From Streptosporangium brasiliense (lineage in GTDB: Bacteria; Actinomycetota; Actinomycetes; Streptosporangiales; Streptosporangiaceae), in the NCBI RefSeq assembly GCF_030811595.1, contig NZ_JAUSRB010000002.1, forward strand, positions 7,688,001 to 7,752,000: a stretch of DNA of 64,000 bases. The letters run 5' to 3'. The notes beneath the pieces are model-generated. The model worked only from the letters and a program-made list of their open reading frames with translations. It was not told the origin of the DNA and searched no databases. Positions 50,533 through 59,574 of the stretch are shown piece after piece; the stretch's first letter is position 1, and each line of letters opens with the position of its first letter. A program made the translations under genes and the position numbers.

Positions 50533-52233
50533 ATGCTCTTTGTTGACCCGTCGGGTGACGACTCCGGCCCGGGCACCCCGGAGCGGCCGTTCGCCACACT
50601 GGAGCGGGCCCGCGCGGCGGCGGCGCCGGGCACCGTGGTCACCCTCAGGGCCGGCACCTACCGCCTCACCGAGCCGTTCCGGCTGGCCGCCGCCGACTCC
50701 GGCGTCGTCTACCAGGCCCACGGCTACGGCACCGCCGCCCAGGAGGAGGTCGTGATCAGTGGCGGCCGGAGGATCACCGGCTGGCGCGAGGGCGCCGGCG
50801 GCGTCCGCCTGGCCGAGGTCCCCGGCCTGGCCACCCGCCAGCTCTACGTCTCCGGACGCCGCGCCGTACGGGCCGCCGTCCCCCTGGAGCACGGCCTGAC
50901 CAGGACCGAGACCGGTTACGTCACCGACGACCCCGCGCCCGGCTCCTGGCAGGGCGAGGTGGAGTTCGTCTACCGGGGCGCCTACCCCTGGTCCGAGGCC
51001 CGCTGCCAGGTGGCGCGGATCTCCGGGGACGGGCGCTCGACCACCGTCACCATGGCGCAGCCCGCCTTCGGCTGGGCGGCGCGGCTCTACCGGTCGGTCA
51101 TCACCTGGGACGGCCCGGGCGCCGGGGAGTTCAACGGCGTCGACGCCCCGACCTTCGCCGAGAACAGCCCCGCGTTCCTGACCGAGGGCACCTTCGCGCT
51201 GAGCGGCGGCGTCCTGCACTACCTGCCGCTCCCCGGCGAGGACCTCGACGACGTGGTGGCGCCGGTGCTGGAGACGCTGCTGCACGCCCGGGACGTGCAC
51301 GACGTCGCCTTCCGCGGCATCACCTTCGCCGAGGCGACCTGGCTGCGGCCCAGCACACCGGAGGGGTTCCTGCACTACCACGGCAACGGCTACCACGACG
51401 GCGGCCCGCTGCGGACGGTCACCTTCGCCGAGGGCCAGGGGCAGGTCACGATCCCCGGCGACAGTGCGGCCATGCCCGGCAACGTGATCTTCGAGAACGC
51501 CTCGCGGGTCACGCTGGAGGGATGCCGGTTCACCCGGCTGGGCGCGGTCGCGCTGGAGTTCCGCGGCGACGGCACGGGCAACGTGCTGCGCGACAGCGTG
51601 GTCGACGAGGTGTCCGGCGGAGGCGTGGTGATCGGCGCGGGGGCGCGCCGCCACCGGGTCGAGAACAACCACATCCACCACGTCGGCCGTGACTACCACG
51701 GCTCACCGGCCGTCCTGCTGAGCGGCACCCGCGACACCGTCGTGGCGCACAACCAGGTCAACAACGTGCCGCACGCGGGCATCGTGGTCTACGAGGGGCG
51801 CGGCGCCCAGGTGCTGAACAACCTGGTGCACGACACGATGCAGGTGCTGGCCGACGGCGGCGGCATCTACCTGTCCGGCAGCCAGGGCACCTCGCACGCC
51901 AGTGGCGCGCTGGTCCGCGGCAACGTCGTCCGCGACACGATCACCCCCTACAACTTCGGCCTCTACACCGACTACGGCGCCGCCTGGGTCACGGTCCAGG
52001 GCAACCTCGTCCACCGGGCCGACGCCCCGGTGGTGCTGAACGTCTCGCCGCCGCTGGAGCAGGTGGCGTTCCTCGGCAACTTCTGGGACGCCGATCCCGG
52101 CGATCCCCCCGCGGGCGTGACGCTGGCCGGCAACACGACGCTGCCGGACGGGGCGCTCGGCGACGATCCGGCGGTCGCCGACATCGTGGCCGGTGCGGGG
52201 CGGAGCGAGCCCCTCCGTTCCGTCACTCCGTAA
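50533..52233 (+). CDS. Right-handed parallel beta-helix protein (possible polysaccharide lyase or hydrolase)
   Basis: A 566-residue protein. The start, FVDPSGDDSGPGTPERPFAT then LERARAA, is the typical opening of secreted-type beta-helix enzymes (DUF1565/GH110-like). Repeats such as NVIFENASRVTLEGCRFT and NNHIHHVGRDYHGSPAVLLS and NVVRDTI form the coils, about 10-12 rungs. No signal peptide is visible, so cytoplasmic action is likely unless export is non-classical. The reaction cannot be read from sequence. The ATG at 50533 has GAGGA. Its promoter carries two TetR-type operators. Confidence 0.85.
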   Translation: MLFVDPSGDDSGPGTPERPFATLERARAAAAPGTVVTLRAGTYRLTEPFRLAAADSGVVYQAHGYGTAAQEEVVISGGRRITGWREGAGGVRLAEVPGLATRQLYVSGRRAVRAAVPLEHGLTRTETGYVTDDPAPGSWQGEVEFVYRGAYPWSEARCQVARISGDGRSTTVTMAQPAFGWAARLYRSVITWDGPGAGEFNGVDAPTFAENSPAFLTEGTFALSGGVLHYLPLPGEDLDDVVAPVLETLLHARDVHDVAFRGITFAEATWLRPSTPEGFLHYHGNGYHDGGPLRTVTFAEGQGQVTIPGDSAAMPGNVIFENASRVTLEGCRFTRLGAVALEFRGDGTGNVLRDSVVDEVSGGGVVIGAGARRHRVENNHIHHVGRDYHGSPAVLLSGTRDTVVAHNQVNNVPHAGIVVYEGRGAQVLNNLVHDTMQVLADGGGIYLSGSQGTSHASGALVRGNVVRDTITPYNFGLYTDYGAAWVTVQGNLVHRADAPVVLNVSPPLEQVAFLGNFWDADPGDPPAGVTLAGNTTLPDGALGDDPAVADIVAGAGRSEPLRSVTP

Positions 52234-52240
52234 CGGCCCG

Positions 52241-52269
52241 GCCGGCGCGCGTCCGGGACGCGCGCCGGC
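52241..52269 (+). terminator. Strong hairpin after the beta-helix gene
   Basis: 14-bp GC-rich arms (52241-52254 and 52256-52269) almost without loop, 8 bp after the stop at 52233. Confidence 0.8.
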
Positions 52270-52447
52270 ATGCCTCCGGGACGCGGAGGCGGCGGGTGGT
52301 GCGGGCCCGCGGAGGCGGCGGGCGGAGACGCGGGCGATGACGGCCCGCGGAGCGTCATCCAGGTCGGATCACCACTGGACGCGACAAGGGTGGATATCGC
52401 TACTCTTACCAGAAGTTTTGTCTGTGGCGACCATTCTGGAGAAGCCC

Positions 52448-54052
52448 ATGCCTCTTGCCGGAGCCTCGGAACAGGCGGATGTCGCGCTTGCCCGTCGTCA
52501 ATCGCTGGCCGACCTGCTCCGCCGGTCCGCCCGGCGCCACCCCGACCGGCTCGCCGTGTCGGACGGCGTGAGCAGCCGGACCTACGCCCAGCTCGACGAG
52601 GACGCCGGCCGGATCGCCAACGCGCTTGCCGAAAGGGGTGTGGGCGCCGGCGACCGGGTGGCGGTGCTGTCGCGCAACAGCGTCGAGTACGTCCAGACGA
52701 TCTTCGCCGTCGCCCGGGCGGGTGCCGTGCTGGTGCCGATCAACTTCATGCTCCGGAGTGAGGAGGTCGGATACGTCGTCCGTCATTCCTCGGCTGTCGC
52801 CCTGCTCGTGCAGGACGCGCTCCTGCCGGTCGCCGGAGCGGCGATCGAGGGGACAGAGGGTCCGCGGACCCGGATCGTGTACGGCGCGGCGGCGGAGGGG
52901 TGGGAGCCGTTCTCGGCGCTGCTGGAGCACGCCGACTCCCGCGAGCCCGCGGTGCCCATCGCGCCGGACGCGCCGGCCCAGATCCTCTACACCTCGGGCA
53001 CCGAGTCACGCCCCAAGGGCGCGGTCCTGTCCCACGCCGCGTTGATCGCCCAGTACGGCAGCTGCATCATCGACGGCGGCATGGACCGCGATGACGTGGA
53101 GCTGCACTCGATGCCGCTGTTCCACTGCGCGCAGCAGCACTGCTTCCTGGTGCCCGACATACAGCTCGGAGCCTCCAGCGTCATCCTGCCCGGCCCCGAC
53201 CCGGCCGCGGTGCTCGCCGCCATCGAAAGCCACCGGGTGACCAAGTTCTTCGCGCCGCCGACGGTGTGGATCGGCCTGCTGCGCCATCCGGACTTCGACA
53301 AGCGCGACCTCTCCTCCCTGCGCAAGGGCTACTACGGAGCGGCGATCATGCCCGTGGAGGTGCTCCGAGAGATCGGCGAGCGGCTGCCCGGCGTGCGCCT
53401 GTGGAACTTCTACGGCCAGACGGAGATGGCGCCCGTCGCCGTCATGCTCCAGCCCGAGGACCAGATCCGCAAGGCCGGATCCGCCGGTCAGGCCGCCCTG
53501 AACGTGGAGACCCGCGTCGTGGACGCGGAGGGCCGGGACGTGCCCGCCGGTGAGATCGGGGAGATCGTCCATCGGAGCCCGCACGCCATCCTCGAATACC
53601 TCGACGACCCCGGCAAGACCGCCGAAGCGTTCCGCGGCGGCTGGTTCCACTCCGGCGACCTGGGGACGATGGACGAGGAGGGTTACCTCACGGTCGTCGA
53701 CCGGATCAAGGACATGATCAAGACCGGTGGGGAGAACGTCGCCAGCCGCGAGGTCGAGGAGACGCTCTACCTGCACCCCGCCGTCGCCGAGGTGGCGGTC
53801 GTCGGAGTCAGCCATCCGAGCTGGATCGAGGCGGTCGTCGCGATCGTGGTGACCAGGGCCGGTGCGGCCCTCACCGAGGAGGAGTTGCGGGCGCACGCCC
53901 GTGAACGGCTGGCGCCGTTCAAGGTTCCCAAGGCGTTCGCGTTCGTCGACGCGCTCCCGAAGAACCCCAGCGGCAAGATCCTCAAGCGCGAGCTCCGGGA
54001 GCTGCACGGCGGGCTCGCGGACCGGATCGCCGACGCGGGCGCCGGACGCTGA
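52448..54052 (+). CDS. Acyl-CoA synthetase (AMP-dependent ligase), FadD-like
   Basis: A 534-residue member of the ANL superfamily. The AMP-binding P-loop is YTSGTESRPKGAV, with further motifs NFYGQTEMAP (A5-like), the GWFHSGDLGTMDEEGYLTVV block, and the C-terminal catalytic Lys in LPKNPSGKILKREL. It activates a carboxylic acid, probably a fatty or aryl acid, to its CoA thioester. The ATG at 52448 follows TGGAGAAG. The P-loop has TESRP instead of the usual T(T/S)GxP(K), which is tolerated in the family. It stands alone between unrelated genes. Confidence 0.9.
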   Translation: MPLAGASEQADVALARRQSLADLLRRSARRHPDRLAVSDGVSSRTYAQLDEDAGRIANALAERGVGAGDRVAVLSRNSVEYVQTIFAVARAGAVLVPINFMLRSEEVGYVVRHSSAVALLVQDALLPVAGAAIEGTEGPRTRIVYGAAAEGWEPFSALLEHADSREPAVPIAPDAPAQILYTSGTESRPKGAVLSHAALIAQYGSCIIDGGMDRDDVELHSMPLFHCAQQHCFLVPDIQLGASSVILPGPDPAAVLAAIESHRVTKFFAPPTVWIGLLRHPDFDKRDLSSLRKGYYGAAIMPVEVLREIGERLPGVRLWNFYGQTEMAPVAVMLQPEDQIRKAGSAGQAALNVETRVVDAEGRDVPAGEIGEIVHRSPHAILEYLDDPGKTAEAFRGGWFHSGDLGTMDEEGYLTVVDRIKDMIKTGGENVASREVEETLYLHPAVAEVAVVGVSHPSWIEAVVAIVVTRAGAALTEEELRAHARERLAPFKVPKAFAFVDALPKNPSGKILKRELRELHGGLADRIADAGAGR

Positions 54053-54223
54053 GCGGCCGTCGCTTGAGCTTCCGGAGCCTTCTCGGGGATCACGCCACGG
54101 CGTGGGAGGAGACCGTGGCGGAGCGGGCGGACCGACGTCGGCCGAGCCGCGGCGGCCTGCCGCCGCGCCGGTCACGTGCTGACGCCCGCCCCTGTCCGAC
54201 GGGCGGTCCGCCACGCGGCGGGC

Positions 54224-55621
54224 TCACGCGGCCCTCCACGGGATGCGGGCCCTGAGCCGGTATCCGCCGCCGGTTCCGCGGGTGGCGTCCAGGGTTCCGC
54301 CGTAGAGGGCGAGCCGCTCGCGCAGGCCGATCAGCCCGCGGCCGTCGCCGCTCCGTGACCGGGCGGTCTGCGTGCCTCCGGTGTCGGTGACCTCGATCTC
54401 CAGGAAGTCGCCGTCGTGGCCGATCGCGACGGACGCCGCCGCGCCGACGGCGTGCTTCATCGTGTTGGTCAGGGCCTCCTGCACGACGCGGTAGACCGCC
54501 AGGTCGACCCCGGGAGGAAGGGGGCCGCGCGGCGGCGAGACCTTGACGTCCACAGCCACCCCGGCGGCGCGGACCCGCTCGATGAGGCCGTCGAGCTGGT
54601 CGAGACCGGGCTGCGGTTCGAGTCCGTCGCCCGAGCCGTCGGAGCGCCCGCTCTCCGGGCCGGCGAGCAGGCCCATGACGTTGCGCAGTTCGGCCATGGC
54701 CGCCCGGCCACTGGCCTCGATCGCGATCAGGGCCTCCTTGGACTGCTCCGGCCGCATGTCCATCACCTTGCGCGCGGCACCGGCCTGGATCACCATCACG
54801 CTGACGTTGTGGGTCACCACGTCGTGGAGTTCGCTCGCGATCCGGGAACGCTCGGCCTGGACCGCCTTGCGCATGGCGTCCTCCTGGGCCTGCTGCAGTT
54901 CGGCGAGCCGGCTCCGGCTGTGCCGCCAGAACCGGACAAAGCTCGCTAAAGCTCCGGCGCTGAGCAGGATCACGTAGGGCCCCAGCCAACTGGGGAGGCT
55001 GGGGACGATGTCTCGGTCCACCGCACCGGCCAGCACGGCGGCGAGCAGGATGCCCGCCACCGCGGGCACCCGGTTGCGGCTGTGGGCGATGGCGCTGTAG
55101 GCGGCGATCGCACAGGTCAGCACGGTGATCCACGTCTCTCCCCCGTTCGTGGCCAGCGTCGCGGACAGCACCACCCAGAAGGTGGTGAGGGGGTAGCGGC
55201 GCCGGGCCGCCAGCGGTGACGCGGTGAGCACCACCAGGAGCAGAGGCGGGCCGTACCCGTCGGGGCCGGCCTCCGCGGGCGGAGCGGGCCGGACCGGCTC
55301 GGGCGACCGCGTGCCGACGCTCCCGCCCGGGGGCGGCAGGGCCGGCAAGGGCGGCGGCAGGGGAAGTGCGGGAGGTGAGGCCCGGAGGCCGGACGGGAGC
55401 TGCAGCAGCTCGAACACCGGGTGCGGCCCCTCGCCGACGTGACGGTCAGGGCTCTGGAAGCCCGTCGCCGCGAAAACCGCGGCGACGGTCAGGACGGCCG
55501 CGAGCAGCGCGTCGGCGACGAGTGCTCCGCGGGACGGCCGGGCGGTCCGCGCCTCCGGTCGCAGCATGCCGAGCGTGTACCGCCGCCGGAGCCGTCGTTC
55601 ATCTGCTGTCACCGGCAACAT
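54224..55621 (-). CDS. NarL/DesK-type sensor histidine kinase, orphan
   Basis: A 465-residue histidine kinase. The N-terminal part has about six membrane helices, interrupted by a Pro-rich loop (residues 82-118, with PLPLPPPLPALPPPGG). Then come the HisKA_3 dimerisation domain with phospho-acceptor His 266 (SRIASELHDVVTHN) and an HATPase with LTNTMKHA (N box) and GRGLIGLRERL (G2). Such kinases normally pair with a LuxR-type response regulator, but none adjoins the gene on either side. The ATG at 55621 or GTG at 55612 could be the start; both lack a good ribosome site. Confidence 0.85.
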   Translation of the reverse strand: MLPVTADERRLRRRYTLGMLRPEARTARPSRGALVADALLAAVLTVAAVFAATGFQSPDRHVGEGPHPVFELLQLPSGLRASPPALPLPPPLPALPPPGGSVGTRSPEPVRPAPPAEAGPDGYGPPLLLVVLTASPLAARRRYPLTTFWVVLSATLATNGGETWITVLTCAIAAYSAIAHSRNRVPAVAGILLAAVLAGAVDRDIVPSLPSWLGPYVILLSAGALASFVRFWRHSRSRLAELQQAQEDAMRKAVQAERSRIASELHDVVTHNVSVMVIQAGAARKVMDMRPEQSKEALIAIEASGRAAMAELRNVMGLLAGPESGRSDGSGDGLEPQPGLDQLDGLIERVRAAGVAVDVKVSPPRGPLPPGVDLAVYRVVQEALTNTMKHAVGAAASVAIGHDGDFLEIEVTDTGGTQTARSRSGDGRGLIGLRERLALYGGTLDATRGTGGGYRLRARIPWRAA

Positions 55622-55851
55622 TGTCGCGTCCGCGTGATCGGCCGCGCATCGTCCTGAGTGACCGGGGCGGTGCCCGTCGGGAGTACATCGCAGGGATGAC
55701 ATCGGGGCGGGTCGTTCCCGGGAAGTATCCGATGTCGGCGCGGCGGCCGATGCGCGTGAAGATCGGCTGCGCCTAGCTTCGTTCCCGCCACCGGGCCGCC
55801 GCGGGGCTTCCCCGTCGAGGCAGCCCTCCCGACCGGAAGAACGGATATCCC

Positions 55852-57228
55852 ATGCGTCGTGTGACAGAGCCGGAAGGCGCGGCCAGGCGGTACGACGGAG
55901 GCGTACCGACGCTCCCCGCCGGAGAAGGCGAGGCCGCCGCCGTGACGGGGCCCTCCGGCCGCGGAGAGCCGAGGCGGCGGAATCCGGTCCTGCGTGGCGG
56001 CGTGGTCGCCGTCGCCGGACTGCTCGCCTTCGCGGGGTCGGCGTCCCTCGCGCCCGCGCCCGCCTCCTCTGCGTCCGGATCCCCCTCCACCGCCTCCGCG
56101 GCGCCCGGATCCGCGCCCGCGCCGGCCTCCGCCGCCTCCTCGGCCGCGCCGAGCCGCACGCCGTTCCTGCCCGAGCCGACCGGCTCCCATCCGGTCGGCA
56201 CCACGTCCCTGTACCTGAAGGACACCTCCCGCCCCGATCCATGGGTCCCCACCGTGAAGGCCCGGGAGCTCATGGTCTCCCTGTGGTATCCGGCGGAGTC
56301 ACCGGGCCGTCGGCGGGCGCAGTACATGACGCCGAAGGAGTCGGAGCTCCTTCTCAAGGAGGGCAAGATAACCGGTGTACCGCTTGAGGTGCTCAGCAGG
56401 ACGCGCACCAACGCCTTCACCGACGTGAAACCGGCGGGGCGCAAGCGCGGTCTGCCCCTCGTGGTGCTCTCCCCCGGTTTCACCAAGCCCCGCAGCACGC
56501 TGACCGCGCTCGCCGAGGATCTGGCGAGCAGGGGCTACGTGGTGGCCGGGATCGATCACACCTACGAGAACGTGGCCACGACCTTCCCCGACGGACGGGT
56601 CACCACCTGCGTCCCCTGCGAGGGCGACCACGACCCGTCGCTCTTCACGAAGCTGTCGAAGGGCCGGGCGGCCGACGTCTCCTTCGTGATCGACCAACTG
56701 ACCGGGCCGCGCCCCAGGTGGAAGGGCGCTTCACTGATCGACCCGTCCCGGATCGCGATGGCAGGCCACTCCGCGGGCGGCGCGAGCACCATCGCCGCGA
56801 TGGTCAAGGACTCCCGGCTCCGCGCCGGGATCGACATCGACGGCACCACGCCCACCGGGATCCTCGACAGCAGGCTGTCGAGGCCGTTCATGTTCCTGGG
56901 CAAGCCCGCCACCTACACCCCGGGAGCCGGCGGCCCGGCCGACACCTGGGAGCGCGACTGGAAGCTCCTGACCGGATGGAAGCGCTGGCTGCTGCTGACC
57001 GGCGCGGCACACGAGTCCTTCACCGACATCATGCCGCTGGCCGACCAGCTCGGCATCGACAGCGGCGCCGAGCTGTCCGGGGTCCGTTCCTTGGAGATCA
57101 CCCGAAGGTACGTCCGCGCCTTCTTCGACCTGCACCTGCTGAAGCGGGCGCAGCCCCTGCTGGACAAGCCGTCGGCACGCTACCCCGAGGTCAAGCTCTG
57201 CGCTCCGGAGACGAAGACCTGCGAGTAG
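55852..57228 (+). CDS. Exported alpha/beta hydrolase, PAF-acetylhydrolase-like
   Basis: A 458-residue protein with a long N-terminal segment containing one hydrophobic helix (about 49-66, possible Sec signal or anchor) and a 50-residue Ala/Pro/Ser linker. The hydrolase domain follows. The nucleophile is Ser 307 in MAGHSAGG, the acid is probably in GIDIDGT, and the His is in GAAHESFTD. The pattern SPGFTKPR, AEDLASRGYVVAGIDHTYEN is typical of platelet-activating-factor acetylhydrolase-like lipases. The last 100 residues are duplicated downstream at 58622-58924. It is divergent from the orphan kinase. Confidence 0.88.
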   Translation: MRRVTEPEGAARRYDGGVPTLPAGEGEAAAVTGPSGRGEPRRRNPVLRGGVVAVAGLLAFAGSASLAPAPASSASGSPSTASAAPGSAPAPASAASSAAPSRTPFLPEPTGSHPVGTTSLYLKDTSRPDPWVPTVKARELMVSLWYPAESPGRRRAQYMTPKESELLLKEGKITGVPLEVLSRTRTNAFTDVKPAGRKRGLPLVVLSPGFTKPRSTLTALAEDLASRGYVVAGIDHTYENVATTFPDGRVTTCVPCEGDHDPSLFTKLSKGRAADVSFVIDQLTGPRPRWKGASLIDPSRIAMAGHSAGGASTIAAMVKDSRLRAGIDIDGTTPTGILDSRLSRPFMFLGKPATYTPGAGGPADTWERDWKLLTGWKRWLLLTGAAHESFTDIMPLADQLGIDSGAELSGVRSLEITRRYVRAFFDLHLLKRAQPLLDKPSARYPEVKLCAPETKTCE

Positions 57229-57539
57229 CGCAGGGTGCAGCTCTTCCGCAGCGACTTGTCGATCTGCCTTTCTCGTCGTGATCGCTGGATCGCGGGACCG
57301 GCTTTTACCCGTGGGTGCCGGCATGTGAGGCGCCGGTAGCTGTGTTGACGGCCCTCGTTCCTGCGGGGACCGGCGGGTGGTGGTCAGCCGCTGCAGGACC
57401 AGGCTCAGAGGCATACAGCGCTCGATCGCCGCTGGTGTCAACCGCGTGTCGGCGGCGTCTCGGTCGCCAACTGGGCGATTCCGTCTCGAACGTCAGTGCC
57501 ACTACGTTCACCGCGTGTCATATCCCGGCGGCTCGCGAC
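57229..57539. other. Spacer without a visible gene
   Basis: About 310 bp between the hydrolase and the hypothetical gene. Short frames on both strands overlap and lack starts with ribosome sites. I see nothing recognisable. Confidence 0.45.
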
Positions 57540-58304
57540 TCATCGAGTGCTTCGGAAGCTCTGGGCCCAGCGGCGAAGTTCGGAGGCGGCCTCGTCGCGG
57601 GTGAGGGAGCCACGTTCCAGGTGAACCTCCTGGAGATGCCGGATCGCCGCCCCCACCATTGGGGAGGGCGGAATGTCGAGCATCTGCATCACCGTTCTGC
57701 CGTCGAGTACGACGGGGACATCGTCACGCCTGGTGTACCTGTCACGTTCGGCGGCGGCGCGGGCATCGGCCTCTTCCTCAGCACGGCACGCGGCCTCCCA
57801 CACGTCGTAGTCGGCGGCGTCCAGGGCATGTAGGCCCGCCCAGCGCCACCCCTCCATGTCGCGTTCCTGCCCAAAGCCGACCGTGTCGAAGAGGTCCGAC
57901 GCACCCGCTCCGACCACTCCGAGGCGCGCGAGCACGGCGTTGATCGGCCAGTCCTCGTGTGGCAGTCCGGCCCGGATCGATGCGTACTCGGGACCCCAGC
58001 CCTGACAGCCGTTCTCCCACAGGGCAGCGGCCTGGCTGCCGTCACCACCCCAGAAGTCCGCTTCCACGTAAGCGATATGGCCGCCGCGTGACCAGTTCTT
58101 CAGTCTCTCGGCGAACCCCGGGGACATGAGCATGAACGGCCCGCTCTCCCGTCGCGCGTCGGTCAGCTCGTTGAAAATCTCGTCAGTCACCGGTAGCAGC
58201 CCCAGGCATTGCCGGAGGGGCGCCACCACAGCCCGTGGCAGATCGTCCGACAGGGAGCGGAGATGGTCAAAATCACCGACAACACCGTGGAGCACATAGG
58301 ACAT
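57540..58304 (-). CDS. Hypothetical protein with a CCA-enzyme-like C-terminal segment
   Basis: A 254-residue soluble protein, not recognised overall. The first 170 residues (MSYVLHGVVGDFDHLRSLSD, then EDWPINAVLARLGVVG) are unassigned and lie on no membrane helix. A charged helix (EEEADARAAAERDRYTRRDD) leads to VVLDGRTVMQMLDIPPSPMV then GAAIRHLQEVHLERG. This resembles the small C-terminal helical domain of tRNA nucleotidyltransferase/poly(A) polymerase family proteins (L-D-G-x-x-(V/L)-M...PSPxVG). It lacks the nucleotidyltransferase core, so an RNA-related role is only a hint. The ATG at 58304 is isolated, and downstream is the duplication region. Confidence 0.6.
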   Translation of the reverse strand: MSYVLHGVVGDFDHLRSLSDDLPRAVVAPLRQCLGLLPVTDEIFNELTDARRESGPFMLMSPGFAERLKNWSRGGHIAYVEADFWGGDGSQAAALWENGCQGWGPEYASIRAGLPHEDWPINAVLARLGVVGAGASDLFDTVGFGQERDMEGWRWAGLHALDAADYDVWEAACRAEEEADARAAAERDRYTRRDDVPVVLDGRTVMQMLDIPPSPMVGAAIRHLQEVHLERGSLTRDEAASELRRWAQSFRSTR

Positions 58305-58414
58305 GCCCGCACCCTAGATCGGGCAGCGGCCCACAATCACCACATTTCATGGGCCGGACGTCGCGGTGTCGACCACCTCCAACGGCTGGGCAACTCGCAT
58401 TGAGTCACTGCGTT

Positions 58415-58615
58415 TCAAGCTGTGAGGGTGTGCTTCTCCTGGTGGCGGGTTTGGTGAACGCGGTGTTGTTCGCGGTCGAGGTGATAGGTCCAGTACGCGT
58501 CCAGGTCGCCGTTGGAGATCACGGCGTGTAGCTTCAAAGCGGCGTGCAGGCAGCGTGCCCCGCGCCAGCAGTACTCCAGGACGTGGATCAGGTCGCAGAC
58601 GATATTGATGGTCAC
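58415..58615 (-). pseudogene. ISKra4-family transposase remnant
   Basis: About 66 residues from two parts of an ISKra4 transposase: VTINIVCDLIHVLEY from the catalytic region and LKLHAVISNGDLDAYWTYHL from the C-terminus, ending at a stop at 58415. The part between them is deleted. It abuts the duplicated hydrolase end almost exactly (58615 against 58622). Confidence 0.65.
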
Positions 58616-58618
58616 GCT

Positions 58619-58924
58619 GCGGCCGGCGGCCCGGCCGACACCTGGGAGCGCGACTGGAAGCTCCTGACCGGATGGAAGCGCTGGCTGCTGCTGACCGGCG
58701 CAGCACACGAGTCCTTCACCGACATCATGCCGCTGGCCGACCAGCTCGGCATCGACACCGGCGCCGAGCTGTCCGGGGTCCGTTCCTTGGAGATCACCCG
58801 AAGGTACGTCCGCGCCTTCTTCGACCTGCACCTGCTGAAGCGGGCGCAGCCCCTGCTGGACAGACCGTCAGCACGCTACCCCGAGGTCAAGCTCTGCGCT
58901 CCGGAGACGAAGACCTGCGAGTAG
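58619..58924 (+). pseudogene. Duplicated 3' end of the PAF-acetylhydrolase-like gene
   Basis: From 58622 to the stop at 58924 the sequence repeats 56926-57228 with about five base differences over 303 bp. It encodes only the last 100 residues (GGPADTWERD to PETKTCE), including the His region but not the nucleophile. A frame from an ATG at 58544 would add junk residues. Similarity ends exactly at the stop codon. Confidence 0.9.
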
Positions 58925-59058
58925 GGCATCGCCCGGTGCGGCCCGTCCCCGCCGCACCGGGTCCTCTCCCCCGGTGGACCATGCCCGTCTGACGGCAGTT
59001 CTCCGGTCGCAGGTCCCGCCCTCGACAGCCGATCCGGCTCGAAGACAGGTCCTGAGAT
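58925..59058. other. Spacer before the MITE-like element
   Basis: 134 bp with no gene visible. Confidence 0.4.
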
Positions 59059-59498
59059 TGTCGTTCAGGTGCCAATCTTTGTGTCCGCGATGTTCGGGAC
59101 ATTCTGGGTGATGGCTGTGTATCCGGTCGGGTTGTGCGGCGGGGCAATCATAGCCGGCGTCGAGGACGATAAAGATGTCGCGATCACAGACCGCAACAAT
59201 CCACTGTGCGGGAAAACATCACAATCACTGCTGAACGCGACAATCGCGAAGAATGGAACTTGAACGACAAGCTAGAGGAATACTGCGAACGTCGGGGGCA
59301 GCCGTGCGCCCCCGCCCGCCGTCTGGCCATGAGGGTTGCCGGTTCCTGAATGTCAGGCCAGTCCATCATCAAGGCACGGTCATCCGGCTCACCGCCGTAA
59401 AGGCACCGGCCCCCGCCGCACAACCTGACTGGCTACACACAGCCACCATCCAGAATGTCCCGAACACCGCGAACACAGAGATCAGAACCTAAGCGACA
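59059..59498. mobile_element. MITE-like element with long inverted ends
   Basis: The left end (59059-about 59145) and right end (about 59410-59498) are inverted copies with roughly 80-85% identity over about 85 bp. They begin TGTCGYTYAGGT and share TGTTCGGGACATTCTGG exactly. The 260-bp interior has no transposase and is less GC-rich than the neighbours. GAT flanks both sides (59056-59058 and 59499-59501), a possible 3-bp target duplication. The family is unknown; a full-length relative elsewhere in the genome would supply the transposase. Confidence 0.7.
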
Positions 59499-59510
59499 GA
59501 TTACGACGTC

Positions 59511-59555
59511 GCCCGTCATACGGGCGGTGCCCCCTCGGCCGCCCGTATGACGGGC
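59511..59555 (-). terminator. Strong hairpin after the SnoaL-like gene
   Basis: Perfect 17-bp arms GCCCGTCATACGGGCGG (59511-59527) and complement (59539-59555) with an 11-nt loop, 19 bp after the stop at 59575. Confidence 0.85.
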
Positions 59556-59574
59556 CCGCCTCCCCTGCCGCCCT

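Noticed and set aside
54053..54223. Response regulator gene beside the orphan kinase
   Set aside because: The 171-bp gap is too short and no receiver or LuxR HTH sequence is visible.
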